A stretch of 32,380 nt of DNA from an uncultured Bacteroidales bacterium (GTDB lineage: Bacteria > Bacteroidota > Bacteroidia > Bacteroidales > Paludibacteraceae). Where the stretch lies: contig CAKZZM010000114.1 of the NCBI GenBank assembly GCA_937885465.1, positions 1-32,380 on the forward strand, given 5' to 3'. Under the pieces are notes generated by a model that was not told where the DNA came from, made no database searches, and saw nothing but the letters and a program-made list of their open reading frames with translations. Of this stretch, positions 14,204 to 22,836 are shown in pieces (positions within the stretch are counted from its first letter, which is position 1; each line of letters starts with the position of its first letter). A program made the position numbers and the translations under genes.

Positions 14204-15187
14204 ATGAGTGCAGTTGCAATTGTTTTGATTGTATTAGCCGTGTTGCTAATCGTTCTTATTATCCGTGGATTTAAGATTATTCCACAGGCAGAAACAAAGG
14301 TTGTAGAGCGTCTTGGAAAGTACCATAGTACGCTTGATTCGGGTATTAATATTATCATACCAATTATCGATCGTCCGCGTGAGATAAGTACCCGCATCGC
14401 TTATCGTGATGTTGACGGGCGTATGCATGTCCGTACTCGCTCCACCACTTGCATAGACTTGCGTGAGCAGGTGTATGATTTCCCCGAACAGAGTGTGATA
14501 ACGAAGGATAACGTTACCACCACTATCAATGCCTTGCTATATTTCCAAATTGTTGACCCTGTGAAGGCGGTTTATGAGATTGATAATCTGCCTAATGCTA
14601 TTGAGAAACTTACGCAGACGACACTCCGTAATGTTATAGGCGAGTTGGAACTTGACCAAACTCTTACCTCTCGCGACACTATCAATTCCAAGTTGCGTTC
14701 AGTGCTTGACGAGGCTTCAAATAAGTGGGGTGTTAAGGTTAATCGTGTAGAACTGCAAGATATCACACCTCCTGATTCAGTTCGTGATGCTATGGAGCGT
14801 CAGATGCAGGCAGAGCGTGAGCGTCGTGCCCAAGTGCTCAAGGCTGCCGGTGATAAAGAGGCGTTGATACTTGAGTCTGAGGGAAAGAAGGCGGCACTTA
14901 TCAATAAAGCGGAGGCTGATAAGCAGACAAAGATTCTTGCTGCTGAGGGTGAAGCTAATAGTAAAAGGATTCAGGCTGAAGCAGAGGCTGATGCTATTAA
15001 TAAGATTGCCGTAGCCATCAAAGGAACAGGTATGTCGCCTGCTAACTATATGCTGGCAGAGAAGTATATTGACACCCTCAAGGAGATGACCACAGGGAAG
15101 GATAACAAGACGGTATATATGCCATACGAGGCATCTGCTATGCTCGGCTCCGTTGCTTCCTTCAAGGAAATGTTCAAAACGAAGTGA
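14204..15187 (+). CDS. SPFH/band-7 membrane protein, stomatin-like
   Basis: This 327-residue member of the stomatin/prohibitin superfamily has an N-terminal membrane anchor (about 2-21) and the SPFH domain (about 25-190) with KIIPQAETKVVERLGKYH, RVELQDI and PPDSVRDAMERQMQAERERR. A long Ala/Glu/Lys-rich coiled coil follows (about 200-265, AEGEANSKRIQAEAEADAI). This is the QmcA-type layout. Such proteins form large oligomers at the inner membrane and influence proteases and membrane order. It follows nfeD, its usual partner. Its stop lies 11 bases from the convergent folK stop. Confidence 0.93.
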   Translation: MSAVAIVLIVLAVLLIVLIIRGFKIIPQAETKVVERLGKYHSTLDSGINIIIPIIDRPREISTRIAYRDVDGRMHVRTRSTTCIDLREQVYDFPEQSVITKDNVTTTINALLYFQIVDPVKAVYEIDNLPNAIEKLTQTTLRNVIGELELDQTLTSRDTINSKLRSVLDEASNKWGVKVNRVELQDITPPDSVRDAMERQMQAERERRAQVLKAAGDKEALILESEGKKAALINKAEADKQTKILAAEGEANSKRIQAEAEADAINKIAVAIKGTGMSPANYMLAEKYIDTLKEMTTGKDNKTVYMPYEASAMLGSVASFKEMFKTK

Positions 15188-15198
15188 TGACCTTGTCA

Positions 15199-15660
15199 CT
15201 AAGCGGAGACAATCTCTGCAAGGGGGATAAGAACAAAATCGCGTTGATGCATAAGAGGATGGGGGAGAGTGAGAGTAGGAGTATCAACGATTATCTCCTT
15301 GCCTTCCGACAGTGTAGGCGCATTTTCAGAGACAGAGGTGTCGAAGCATTGTAGCAGGTCGATATCAATAAGGCGGTCGCAGTAGTGACCGCCTTCTGTT
15401 TTCTCCGTCCTGCCTAATTGACGCTCGATAGCCTGAGTGGCAGCGAGCAACGATTCGGGGGAGAGGTCGCTCTCGAGACAGAGAGCGATGTTGCAGAAGA
15501 GATTGTCGGAAACGAAGCCCCACGGCTCAGAATAGTAGAAAGAGGATATTCGCAGAACCTTGCCGGCAGTCTCGTTCAAAAGCCTCACTGCAGCATTGAT
15601 ATTCTCCTCGCGCTTTCCGAGGTTACTCCCTATCGATAGATAGTAGCGCATATAACTCAC
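15199..15660 (-). CDS. folK: HPPK pyrophosphokinase of folate synthesis
   Basis: This enzyme transfers pyrophosphate from ATP to 6-hydroxymethyl-dihydropterin, the step before dihydropteroate synthase. The 153-residue protein shows YYLSIGSNLGKREENI, SSFYYSEPWGF and the signature RLIDIDLL, whose aspartates bind magnesium; PHPLMHQRDFVLIPL closes it as usual. Either ATG at 15660 or ATG at 15651 could start it; the latter gives the usual MRYYLSIGSN opening. The ATG at 15660 follows the stop of the cvpA-like gene without a gap. With dfrA and thyA it adds to the folate genes in the window, though not in one operon. Confidence 0.93.
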   Translation of the reverse strand: MSYMRYYLSIGSNLGKREENINAAVRLLNETAGKVLRISSFYYSEPWGFVSDNLFCNIALCLESDLSPESLLAATQAIERQLGRTEKTEGGHYCDRLIDIDLLQCFDTSVSENAPTLSEGKEIIVDTPTLTLPHPLMHQRDFVLIPLAEIVSA

Positions 15661-16149
15661 TTAACTCTCTTTTGCTGCCTCGTCCCATGCGGCGAGGAAG
15701 ACGGATGTTACTTTGCGTACCGGCTCGTAGGTGTACGATGTATGCTTGATATCGGGTTGGATAAAGTGAAAATGTTCGTCAAGGAAATCAATGCAATTAA
15801 GGATTATTGACACAACGAATGTCCATTTCAGTACTCCGAACAGACCGCCGAACAGCCTGTTCAGCCAACCGAGATGAATAGCATGCAGCAGCCTTGTCAA
15901 CAGCCAACCGATAGCGCTGAGGATGATACTCGTGGCGAAGAAGATGAAGAGGAAACTGATAGTCTTGCAGATGTCTGTTTCCCATGTGAACCACGATTGC
16001 ACTATCACAGCCATATCTCCGGCAAACTCTTTTGCGCAGACAAAAGCGATGAGCAGGCTGAAGAGACCTATCACTTCCTTAATGAGCCCGCGCATGATAC
16101 CACGTGCGAGCCCATATACAAGGGGAAGAAGAATTATGATATCAATCAT
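15661..16149 (-). CDS. CvpA family membrane protein
   Basis: CvpA proteins have four membrane helices. In enteric bacteria they are linked to colicin V production and membrane or envelope stress; no biochemical activity is established. The protein is 162 residues from the ATG at 16149. It contains LLPLVYGLARGIMRGLIKEVIGLFSLLIAF, typical of the first two helices (residues about 6-35), followed by ISFLFIFFATSIILSAIGWL. I preferred this start because it overlaps the DUF5689 stop (ATGATTGA) and gives the family's usual MIDIIILLP opening; an ATG four codons upstream is also possible. It continues directly into folK. Confidence 0.88.
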   Translation of the reverse strand: MIDIIILLPLVYGLARGIMRGLIKEVIGLFSLLIAFVCAKEFAGDMAVIVQSWFTWETDICKTISFLFIFFATSIILSAIGWLLTRLLHAIHLGWLNRLFGGLFGVLKWTFVVSIILNCIDFLDEHFHFIQPDIKHTSYTYEPVRKVTSVFLAAWDEAAKES

Positions 16150-17347
16150 TGCCGTATTCAACAGGTACCCATTTCTCGCCTGCGCTATTCGTCAGTTGCA
16201 GGTCTTCCACTATCGCTGAATGTACCGAGGTAGAGAAGTCGCGCAGCGTAATACTCCAGTCCATCGCGTCAGGCAGGTTGCGCCCGTTATCGGTGTAATG
16301 ACCGAGTATGCCGACAACAGTACCTTTATACTCGGAGCAGTTTGCCACGCCGTTCTTGTCTGCTCCGGGCAGATAGTAGGAGGCGAACTTCGCATATTCG
16401 GATGTCGAGACGAGTGTACGGTTGCCGTTAGCGTCTTGTATGAGCCTGCCTTGCGGGTAGCCCACATTATTCGTTGTAGGGGCGAACACATTGGCGTTAG
16501 AGTCTTTCTCGGGGTCACCCGTTGAGCATTTAGCCTCGTTGCCGTAGTTGTCGTAACCGCCGGTGAACCACACATCTTTCAGGCAGACCAGGTTGCCGTC
16601 AAGGCGGAAATAGTCGGCATTGGTGGCTGTCCCCTCTATATATTTAGTGAAGTCAGATATCTGAAGAGTGTCGCAATGGATTTTTGAGGCATCAGGCTCG
16701 CCTATTATCGTCACGGCTGCCGCGAAACGGGGTGCGGGGATACGACCCGGAGCCCAACCCATTTTCTGCTCGGCGTTCATAGCATAGGTGTTGTTATTAT
16801 ACGTAGGTACGCATAGTTGAGGTTCGTTGGCGTACTTGCCTATACCCAGACCGTTCACATGAATCATTATCTCCTGACCGAGTTGATATCTGCCACCTGC
16901 TGATGAAGCATCAACCGATACGCGCAGAGTCTGCTGCTTGCCGTCAACCATCTCTTGTATGACGAGCGACTTGTAGAAGTTACCGCCTAAGTCGTCGGTT
17001 ATTATTCTGCCGCGGATATAAACCTGCTGCCCCCCAACGGGGATAGTGTCAATAGAGAACCAGCCGAGGTTATTCTTCGTATAGTCTTTGTCGTCAACCT
17101 GATAACCGCCGCTGTACGTGTATGAGCGTTGGCGAACGGGGAAGAATACGCCGCACTGCGTCATATACTTATCGCGGAAATCATCGAGGTGCATCACTAC
17201 ACCGCCGTTGTCTGTTACTAACTGCTCTGCTGCGGCATCGTCTAAGTACAGACTCTCCTCCGTCGGAACGGGGGCGTTGCAACTCATAAGCCAAAGGCAT
17301 ATAGCACCTAAGGCTATAATCTGTGAATATATTTTGTGAGTTCCCAT
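16142..17347 (-). CDS. DUF5689 domain lipoprotein
   Basis: The 401-residue product has a lipoprotein signal (LGAICLWLMSCNAP, lipobox cysteine at residue 23). A long exported region follows that fits DUF5689, a Bacteroidetes family related to OB-fold nucleic-acid-binding-like domains. Features of that type include YIRGRIITDDLGGNFYKSLV and LRVSVDASSAGGRYQLGQE (about 110-150). Family members are commonly encoded beside a TonB-dependent receptor and an endonuclease/exonuclease/phosphatase protein; here the receptor is immediately upstream. It probably sits on the outer membrane as the receptor's partner, possibly as a substrate-binding lipoprotein. That role is inferred from neighbours, and no ligand is known to me. 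Confidence 0.82.
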   Translation of the reverse strand: MGTHKIYSQIIALGAICLWLMSCNAPVPTEESLYLDDAAAEQLVTDNGGVVMHLDDFRDKYMTQCGVFFPVRQRSYTYSGGYQVDDKDYTKNNLGWFSIDTIPVGGQQVYIRGRIITDDLGGNFYKSLVIQEMVDGKQQTLRVSVDASSAGGRYQLGQEIMIHVNGLGIGKYANEPQLCVPTYNNNTYAMNAEQKMGWAPGRIPAPRFAAAVTIIGEPDASKIHCDTLQISDFTKYIEGTATNADYFRLDGNLVCLKDVWFTGGYDNYGNEAKCSTGDPEKDSNANVFAPTTNNVGYPQGRLIQDANGNRTLVSTSEYAKFASYYLPGADKNGVANCSEYKGTVVGILGHYTDNGRNLPDAMDWSITLRDFSTSVHSAIVEDLQLTNSAGEKWVPVEYGND

Positions 17348-17366
17348 AATGTTTAATTTTTAGGGT

Positions 17367-17436
17367 GCGGCAATTGCATTGCCGCGAAATTGATGAAAGT
17401 GGTTTGAGTGTTACGGTGCGGCAATAAGATTGCCGC
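17367..17436. repeat. Two similar hairpins between the receptor and DUF5689 genes
   Basis: GCGGCAAT-TGC-ATTGCCGC (17367-17385) and GCGGCAAT-AAG-ATTGCCGC (17418-17436) have identical 8-base arms and different 3-base loops. They fill most of the 105-base gap downstream of the receptor stop and upstream of the DUF5689 start. They could be a REP-like repeat, an RNA-stabilising or processing structure, or both. Confidence 0.8.
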
Positions 17437-17452
17437 AATTGTATAGACGATG

Positions 17453-20400
17453 TTAGAACTTGTATGTTGCGCTGAGGAAGAAGTTCACTCCCCAAGCGTA
17501 GTAGTATTTAGCGGGGCACTTCCACACATTTGTGCCGATTACGGAGTTATCAGTGTCATCTCCCTCTTGCTTAGTCTGCCTCGGCAGACGCGCTTGTTGG
17601 TAACCGCCGGTCTTGAAATGAGTGTTGTTAGTCAGGTTGCTCACGGATAGGTTGATGCTGAGCGATTGACGGTTAGGCAGATAAATCAGTTTACCCACTG
17701 ATGCATCGATCATAATGCGGTGCCAAGGGTTGGCTGCCGTCAGTTTCTCTTGCTTGTCGAGCAGATAGTAAACGCCGTGGCCGTTAAGTGCAGAGTAGCC
17801 GTAATCTTTGTTGAAGATGATATTCCCGCTCTCATCAGTATTGACGATACCGAGGTCTTTGTATGAGCCGTTTACACTTGTGCCATCGGCGCGAGTGCCG
17901 GTGTAGAGACCTTTCATACGGCGGGCAGGAGAATAGTCTAAATAACTCCAGTCGTAGTAAGAAATAGTAAGGTCAGCAAACCACATCTTCGGGTGGAAGA
18001 ACGACAATTTGAGAGAGGTGTTCAGTTGCGGGCCGGTTGCTACTTTCAGACCTTTAATCATAACGGAGTCGCGTAGCTCATATTTATTGTCGTCCACGCT
18101 ACCTGTGTTGGCAATTTTGGCGAGCGACATACCATTCTCTGCCGATGTTACGGCGTAGGCGTTGGATGTATAGTGGAAGTCACCGATAGAGATAACAGGT
18201 GTCAGGGTGAAGTATTTGCCCAGTTTGATAGCGGCGGCGGCCTCTATGCCCCTATGCACCTTGTCGATGCCCGTCATCGCCTGATTAACGAAGGTGCGAG
18301 CCTCATCATCGTAATAACCATTCAGTTCTGTTCCGCCCCAGAAGTGGGTCTGGAAGGCGGTGATACGACCGCGGATAATAGGGTAGTTGAACTCGTAGGT
18401 CAGGTCGTATGATACGCGCTTTTCTGATGCAGCATAGAAATCTTTGAGATTAGTGGCGAGGTCGTGGGTATAGATAGTTTCCACAACGCGATCGTGAACG
18501 CGTGCGGATATATACGCGTCGCGAGCAAGAGGAGGCGTGGTCTGTGCTAAGGCGTTAACGCGCAGCTTGTTGTGACCGTCGATGCGGTATGTGGCTCCAA
18601 TCTTGAAAGCAGGGTCAACAAAGATATGTTGGTAGCCGTTGTAGGAATTAAGCGCAGTGCCGTTTTCCACCGATTTATATTTAGGTCCGAAATATTTGTA
18701 AGCCTCGTTTTGATACACCTTCATGCCGAGATACCAAGCGCGACCGTTCATCATGCGCGTAGTGCGGTCGAACTCCGTTATATTAGCTTGCAGACCATAG
18801 TAGAGGTCGGCGGCGTTCCATGACCACTCGTTCTGTGCCCATACCTTTGCGCCGAGCATATTGATAGAGTAGTCGTATCCGAATTTATTGCCCGTGCCTA
18901 CCACCTTATCTATATTATTTATATCGTTCTGACGCACGAGTTCTATCTCTTCTTGCGTCAAGCCGACATTGCTTGCGAGGTCTTTTATGTCGCGATCTGC
19001 GAACGGGTCGAGGTCTATCCATTGCTTACCGCCGAGGAGGTCGTCAATGGTCTTGTAGTGGATACCCTGCGACTCTTTTAGTTCAAGACCGGCAGTTATC
19101 TTGAGGTGGTCGAACTTACTATTCGAATAGAGCAAGTTAGCGGCGACCTCGGCTATGTCGTTGTGGCGGCGTTCCACCATATACCGTGCACTACCTGTCG
19201 GGTTGGTGTGATTATTGGCGTAGTTCGAAGCGTAGAGAGCGTCCCAGTCAATCTGTGTCGCCTTCGGGTCGCGCGACTGCCACAGCTCTGTCAGGCGGTC
19301 GTATGATGCCATATCGACAGTAAGCTTGCCGCCCGCCTCAATGAGGTAACCATCGTTGTCAATCTGACCATCGTAAAGGAATGACGGCATATTGCGGTAG
19401 TAATCCGGACGAGGATCGGGAGCGTTGAAGAAGGTAAGTGCGGAATTGCTATATAAAGAGTAATGCAGACCAACGCCAGCTTTGAGCGATTGCTTATCGT
19501 CAATCTGCCACTCGTATGACGCGATCACCGTCGGGTCAAAAGAGTGTACCTCGCGAGAGTTGCGTACCTTGCCGTTTTGGTAGCCCCAATAGGGGTTATA
19601 GTAGTTAGTTCCCGTCAGGTTATATACCTCTTGTGTTACGGCAGCACTCTGTCCGCGTTGTGTCGGTGAACCGAAGGTGATGAGCGACAGCCGATGCTCT
19701 GTGCCCCAACGCTTCTCTGCCGTGAAGAAATAGCCGAGGGACATGTAGTCGCTTCCCGAACCGATAATGTCAAGTCGCGTGGCAGGAGCGTAGCGGGCTG
19801 CTACCTGCGCAGCAAATGCCCAACCATTAGAGAGCAGACCTGAGGCATAGGTGGCGGTGACGCGACCTTTATAGTTGCGGTTCGTGGCTGCCACACCTAC
19901 CTTCCAACCCTGTGCGTAGCGAGTGGCATCCATCTGAATATTCGTCGCCTGACCTATACTGCCGAATGTGAAGTCGTTAGCCTCTATGCCATTCGCTACA
20001 TCTTTGTTGCGAGAAGCATCATTTAGTCCGCCAAGCGATGAATAGCTGAACGTACCGCGTTCGGCAGTGTTGAAACTGATGCCGTTGATATAGGTTAGTT
20101 CGGAAGGCTGATCGTAACCGCGGTTACGGTAACGAGCTGATGACCAAGCGAAGGCGGTAGTGCTGGTGAATACATCCTGTGAAGCAGACATCGCGCTCGC
20201 CATTGACTGTGACTTGCCCTCGTCATCGTTCAAATCAGTTTCCGATAGGTTCAAAATCATCTCTTCCTGCATATCCCTGCGAATGTCCTGTTTTAACGCC
20301 AATTCGCCGAGGTCGGTCAGCTGACCTTCTGTAAGCGATACGAGTACTATGTCCGACACATATCCGTCTGCCTCAAGTATCACCTCCTCATCTATGGGGT

Positions 20401-21058
20401 CGAGATATACTAATGAGAACTCACCGTTGCTGTTGGTTGTGGTTGATAGATTTTGGTTAGCTATAGTGATCTTCACTCCTGCGAGAGGGGTCTGACCATC
20501 TTCTGCTATCACCACGCCACGCAGATTAGTGCCTAAGGGTGAGGTTTTTGGTTGTAAGTCAGGCACGGTCTCCGCGACCTCAGGTTGAGCGGCAGGGCTT
20601 GGCGTGTACGCCGAGGGCTCAACTGATTCGGTCGTCTTTTCAATCGCTGCCTCAGCCTCCGCCTTCGTTTCTGCCGGAGCAGCAGGCTTGCTTTGGTGAG
20701 CCTCTTGTGCCTCTCTCGGCGTGTTCACCGTGGCTTCAGCAGGCTGCGACTCTTTTGCCTCAGCACGCCTCGCTACTTTACTTATCGGCTCTACATCGTC
20801 AGGACCGAGCCAAGAGATGATGCCTTCGATAAGAATACCATTCGGGAAAAAACGAGAGCCTACTTGTTGCACTTGGTGACCAACCTTATAGACCCATTTC
20901 GAAATTCTTTGCCCCGTTAAGTAACGCTTTGTCGTTTCTTTGACCATAACAGAGTCGCCGACTGCGTACTCCGCAGCCCCTTGCTCAAGAGCATTATCTT
21001 GCGCTATGGCAATGGTACTTAACAGGCAGACAAATAGTACAGGTAATAATCTGCGCAT
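17453..21058 (-). CDS. TonB-dependent receptor with N-terminal SH3-like domain
   Basis: This 1201-residue outer-membrane protein has a signal peptide (about 1-19). Then comes an SH3-like domain (about 31-85; YAVGDSVMVKETTKRYLTGQ, ending near GIISWL) of the kind seen at the ends of phage and bacterial lysins. An Ala/Glu/Pro/Lys-rich linker (about 91-176) follows, then a carboxypeptidase-regulatory-like domain (about 178-256; GVVIAEDGQTPLAGVKITIA). A diverged plug with FAWSSARYRNRGYDQPSELT comes next, and then a large beta-barrel ending in FFLSATYKF, with the terminal phenylalanine expected of barrel proteins. No TonB box is obvious. It heads the group receptor, DUF5689, CvpA-like, FolK. The ligand is unknown. 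Family assignment is firm; the SH3-like call is from pattern recall. Confidence 0.85.
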   Translation of the reverse strand: MRRLLPVLFVCLLSTIAIAQDNALEQGAAEYAVGDSVMVKETTKRYLTGQRISKWVYKVGHQVQQVGSRFFPNGILIEGIISWLGPDDVEPISKVARRAEAKESQPAEATVNTPREAQEAHQSKPAAPAETKAEAEAAIEKTTESVEPSAYTPSPAAQPEVAETVPDLQPKTSPLGTNLRGVVIAEDGQTPLAGVKITIANQNLSTTTNSNGEFSLVYLDPIDEEVILEADGYVSDIVLVSLTEGQLTDLGELALKQDIRRDMQEEMILNLSETDLNDDEGKSQSMASAMSASQDVFTSTTAFAWSSARYRNRGYDQPSELTYINGISFNTAERGTFSYSSLGGLNDASRNKDVANGIEANDFTFGSIGQATNIQMDATRYAQGWKVGVAATNRNYKGRVTATYASGLLSNGWAFAAQVAARYAPATRLDIIGSGSDYMSLGYFFTAEKRWGTEHRLSLITFGSPTQRGQSAAVTQEVYNLTGTNYYNPYWGYQNGKVRNSREVHSFDPTVIASYEWQIDDKQSLKAGVGLHYSLYSNSALTFFNAPDPRPDYYRNMPSFLYDGQIDNDGYLIEAGGKLTVDMASYDRLTELWQSRDPKATQIDWDALYASNYANNHTNPTGSARYMVERRHNDIAEVAANLLYSNSKFDHLKITAGLELKESQGIHYKTIDDLLGGKQWIDLDPFADRDIKDLASNVGLTQEEIELVRQNDINNIDKVVGTGNKFGYDYSINMLGAKVWAQNEWSWNAADLYYGLQANITEFDRTTRMMNGRAWYLGMKVYQNEAYKYFGPKYKSVENGTALNSYNGYQHIFVDPAFKIGATYRIDGHNKLRVNALAQTTPPLARDAYISARVHDRVVETIYTHDLATNLKDFYAASEKRVSYDLTYEFNYPIIRGRITAFQTHFWGGTELNGYYDDEARTFVNQAMTGIDKVHRGIEAAAAIKLGKYFTLTPVISIGDFHYTSNAYAVTSAENGMSLAKIANTGSVDDNKYELRDSVMIKGLKVATGPQLNTSLKLSFFHPKMWFADLTISYYDWSYLDYSPARRMKGLYTGTRADGTSVNGSYKDLGIVNTDESGNIIFNKDYGYSALNGHGVYYLLDKQEKLTAANPWHRIMIDASVGKLIYLPNRQSLSINLSVSNLTNNTHFKTGGYQQARLPRQTKQEGDDTDNSVIGTNVWKCPAKYYYAWGVNFFLSATYKF

Positions 21059-21072
21059 AGTATATTTGTGTT

Positions 21073-21116
21073 ATTAGGTTGCGAAATAAGATTATATTAG
21101 GTTGCGAAATAAGATT
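21073..21116. repeat. Twenty-one-base tandem duplication in the receptor leader
   Basis: ATTAGGTTGCGAAATAAGAT plus a final T occurs at 21073-21093 and 21096-21116, identical and 2 bases apart. It lies in the untranslated leader of the TonB receptor gene. Its GGTTGCGAAATAAGATT core resembles the GGTGCGGCAATAAGATT hairpin arm downstream of the same gene, so the two may be related repeats. Confidence 0.75.
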
Positions 21117-21179
21117 TAACCCCTTGTAACTGAAAAGCGGTAAGAAAGAAGGCAAATAACTCTCTTTCTATTCTAATAG

Positions 21180-21210
21180 CAAAATTATAATAATAATCGC
21201 AATTTTGCAA
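21180..21210 (-). promoter_or_regulatory. Predicted promoter of the TonB receptor operon
   Basis: On the minus strand TTG (21210-21208) is followed after 20 bases by TAATTTTG (21187-21180). The predicted leader is about 115 bases long and contains the tandem 21-base repeat. Confidence 0.55.
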
Positions 21211-21260
21211 GTGTCATAATATTTTTTTTTGAAAAATTATAAAAAAAATGGGACAAAGTA

Positions 21261-21290
21261 TTGCAGTGTAAAAAAAAAGTAGTATCTTTG
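21261..21290 (+). promoter_or_regulatory. Predicted promoter of the sugar-uptake operon
   Basis: TTG at 21261-21263 and TATCTTTG at 21283-21290 are 19 bases apart, the ideal Bacteroidetes spacing. The leader to the MFS start at 21416 is about 115 bases; CTGATAAC occurs in it twice (within 21350-21358 and 21403-21411). No other equally good promoter lies before susC, so this one may drive the whole locus. Confidence 0.7.
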
Positions 21291-21415
21291 TGTGTTCAAT
21301 GGTAAGAAGCGAAGTGCTCTCGTGGTCAGGAACGGAGCGTACTGGTGCATCTGATAACTGTAATAAAAAACAATCGCTGCATCGCTAACTTGCTGTTTGA
21401 TATTCTGATAACATC

Positions 21416-22768
21416 ATGGAAACACAAGTAAAACGCAATCTTTCGCCGTTTCAACTGTTTAATCTCAGTGCCGGCTTTTTCGGTGTGCAGATAGCTTACG
21501 CTCTTCAGAGCGCAAACATCTCTCGTATTTTCGCAACTCTTGGTGCAGACCCTCACCAATTATCGTTCTTCTGGGTGTTGCCGCCCCTTATGGGTATGAT
21601 TGTTCAACCCCTGATAGGTAAGTACTCCGACCGTACGTGGTGCAGGCTCGGTCGCCGCAAGCCATACTTATTAGTAGGTGCTATAATCGCCGTAGCGGTG
21701 ATGCTCTTGCTCCCCAATGCAGGTAACTTCACTTTCTCGCAAGGTGTATTCTTGACGCTTAATGCAGCAATGTGGTTTGGCCTGTTCTCACTAATCTTCT
21801 TGGACACCTCTATAAATATAGCAATGCAGCCGTTCAAAATGATGGTTGGCGATATGGTCAATGAAGAGCAGAAAGGTACGGCGTACGCCATTCAGTCGGC
21901 TCTCTGCAATGCAGGCTCGCTCGTGGGTTATCTGTTCCCTTATTTCTTCGCGTGGATTGGCATATCTAACGTTGCACCGGAAGGTGTTATCCCTGATTCG
22001 GTTAAGTGGTCGTTCTACATTGGTGCCGCCATACTTATTATATGTGTCCTTTACACATTCTTCGCCGTGAAGGAGATGAACCCCGAAGAGTATAAGGCTT
22101 TTCACGGCATTGTTGATAAGCCTGAGGAGAAAAAAGAGGACGTTTCTTTTATTCGTCTGCTTATCAATGCGCCTAAGACTTTCTGGACAGTCGGTTTAGT
22201 GCAGTTCTTCTGCTGGTCGGCGTTCCTCTATATGTGGACATATTCTAATGGTGCTATCGCCCTCCAGTGCTTCGGTTGGGACGGCGGCTCCACTGCTGCG
22301 CAGGCTTTCCAGTCGGCAGGCGATTGGGTGGGCGTATGCTTCGCAGTGCAGGCTGTAGGCTCGCTGCTGTGGGCTATGGTGCTACCCGTGTTAGAGCATC
22401 GTTTCGGCAATAAAGGGGCGTATGCCATCTCTCTTATAGTGGGAGCAATAGGTTTCTGCTCGATAATGTTCGTCACCAATAAATATATCCTCTGGGCAAG
22501 CTACCTCTTTATCGGTGCAGCGTGGGCCGCTATGCTCGCTCTGCCCTTCACCATTCTAACCAACTCGCTCAGCGGGGATAATATGGGCTATTATTTAGGC
22601 CTCTTCAACTGTACAATATGCCTGCCGCAGATCATCGCCGCTCTCTGTGGAGGATTGATATTAGGAGTAGTGGGTACGCAGTCTGCTATGCTTGCTGTGT
22701 CAGGTGTCCTGCTTGTATGCGGAGCATGCGCGGTATATCTTATCAAAGAAAAAAAGCAACTGAGTTGA
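21416..22768 (+). CDS. MFS sugar transporter, maltose/sucrose-symporter type
   Basis: The 450-residue inner-membrane protein has about 12 hydrophobic segments. The loop motif GKYSDRTWCRLGRRKPYLLVG marks the sugar-transporting part of the major facilitator superfamily related to sucrose/maltose proton symporters (SLC45-like, GPH-like). Another family feature is the N-terminal FQLFNLSAGFFGVQIAYAL. In Bacteroidetes such transporters are often found in alpha-glucan loci, where they carry maltose or short maltodextrins into the cytoplasm. It starts the operon and ends 68 bases before susC. The substrate is inferred from the neighbours, chiefly the CBM26-like domain in the last gene. Confidence 0.9.
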   Translation: METQVKRNLSPFQLFNLSAGFFGVQIAYALQSANISRIFATLGADPHQLSFFWVLPPLMGMIVQPLIGKYSDRTWCRLGRRKPYLLVGAIIAVAVMLLLPNAGNFTFSQGVFLTLNAAMWFGLFSLIFLDTSINIAMQPFKMMVGDMVNEEQKGTAYAIQSALCNAGSLVGYLFPYFFAWIGISNVAPEGVIPDSVKWSFYIGAAILIICVLYTFFAVKEMNPEEYKAFHGIVDKPEEKKEDVSFIRLLINAPKTFWTVGLVQFFCWSAFLYMWTYSNGAIALQCFGWDGGSTAAQAFQSAGDWVGVCFAVQAVGSLLWAMVLPVLEHRFGNKGAYAISLIVGAIGFCSIMFVTNKYILWASYLFIGAAWAAMLALPFTILTNSLSGDNMGYYLGLFNCTICLPQIIAALCGGLILGVVGTQSAMLAVSGVLLVCGACAVYLIKEKKQLS

Positions 22769-22836
22769 AAGAGCAAACGGGCAAAACCCTATCGCTTCGA
22801 TAAATGAATAAAGATCAACAAATAAAATTTCTACAC

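Larger units (their letters stand above)
21059..21415. other. Divergent promoter region, receptor and sugar-transport operons
   Basis: This 357-base gap contains no gene. It holds a predicted minus-strand promoter for the receptor operon (21180-21210) and a predicted plus-strand promoter for the MFS/Sus operon (21261-21290). A 21-base tandem duplication lies in the receptor leader, and a leader of about 115 bases precedes the MFS gene. The middle is very AT-rich. Confidence 0.7.
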
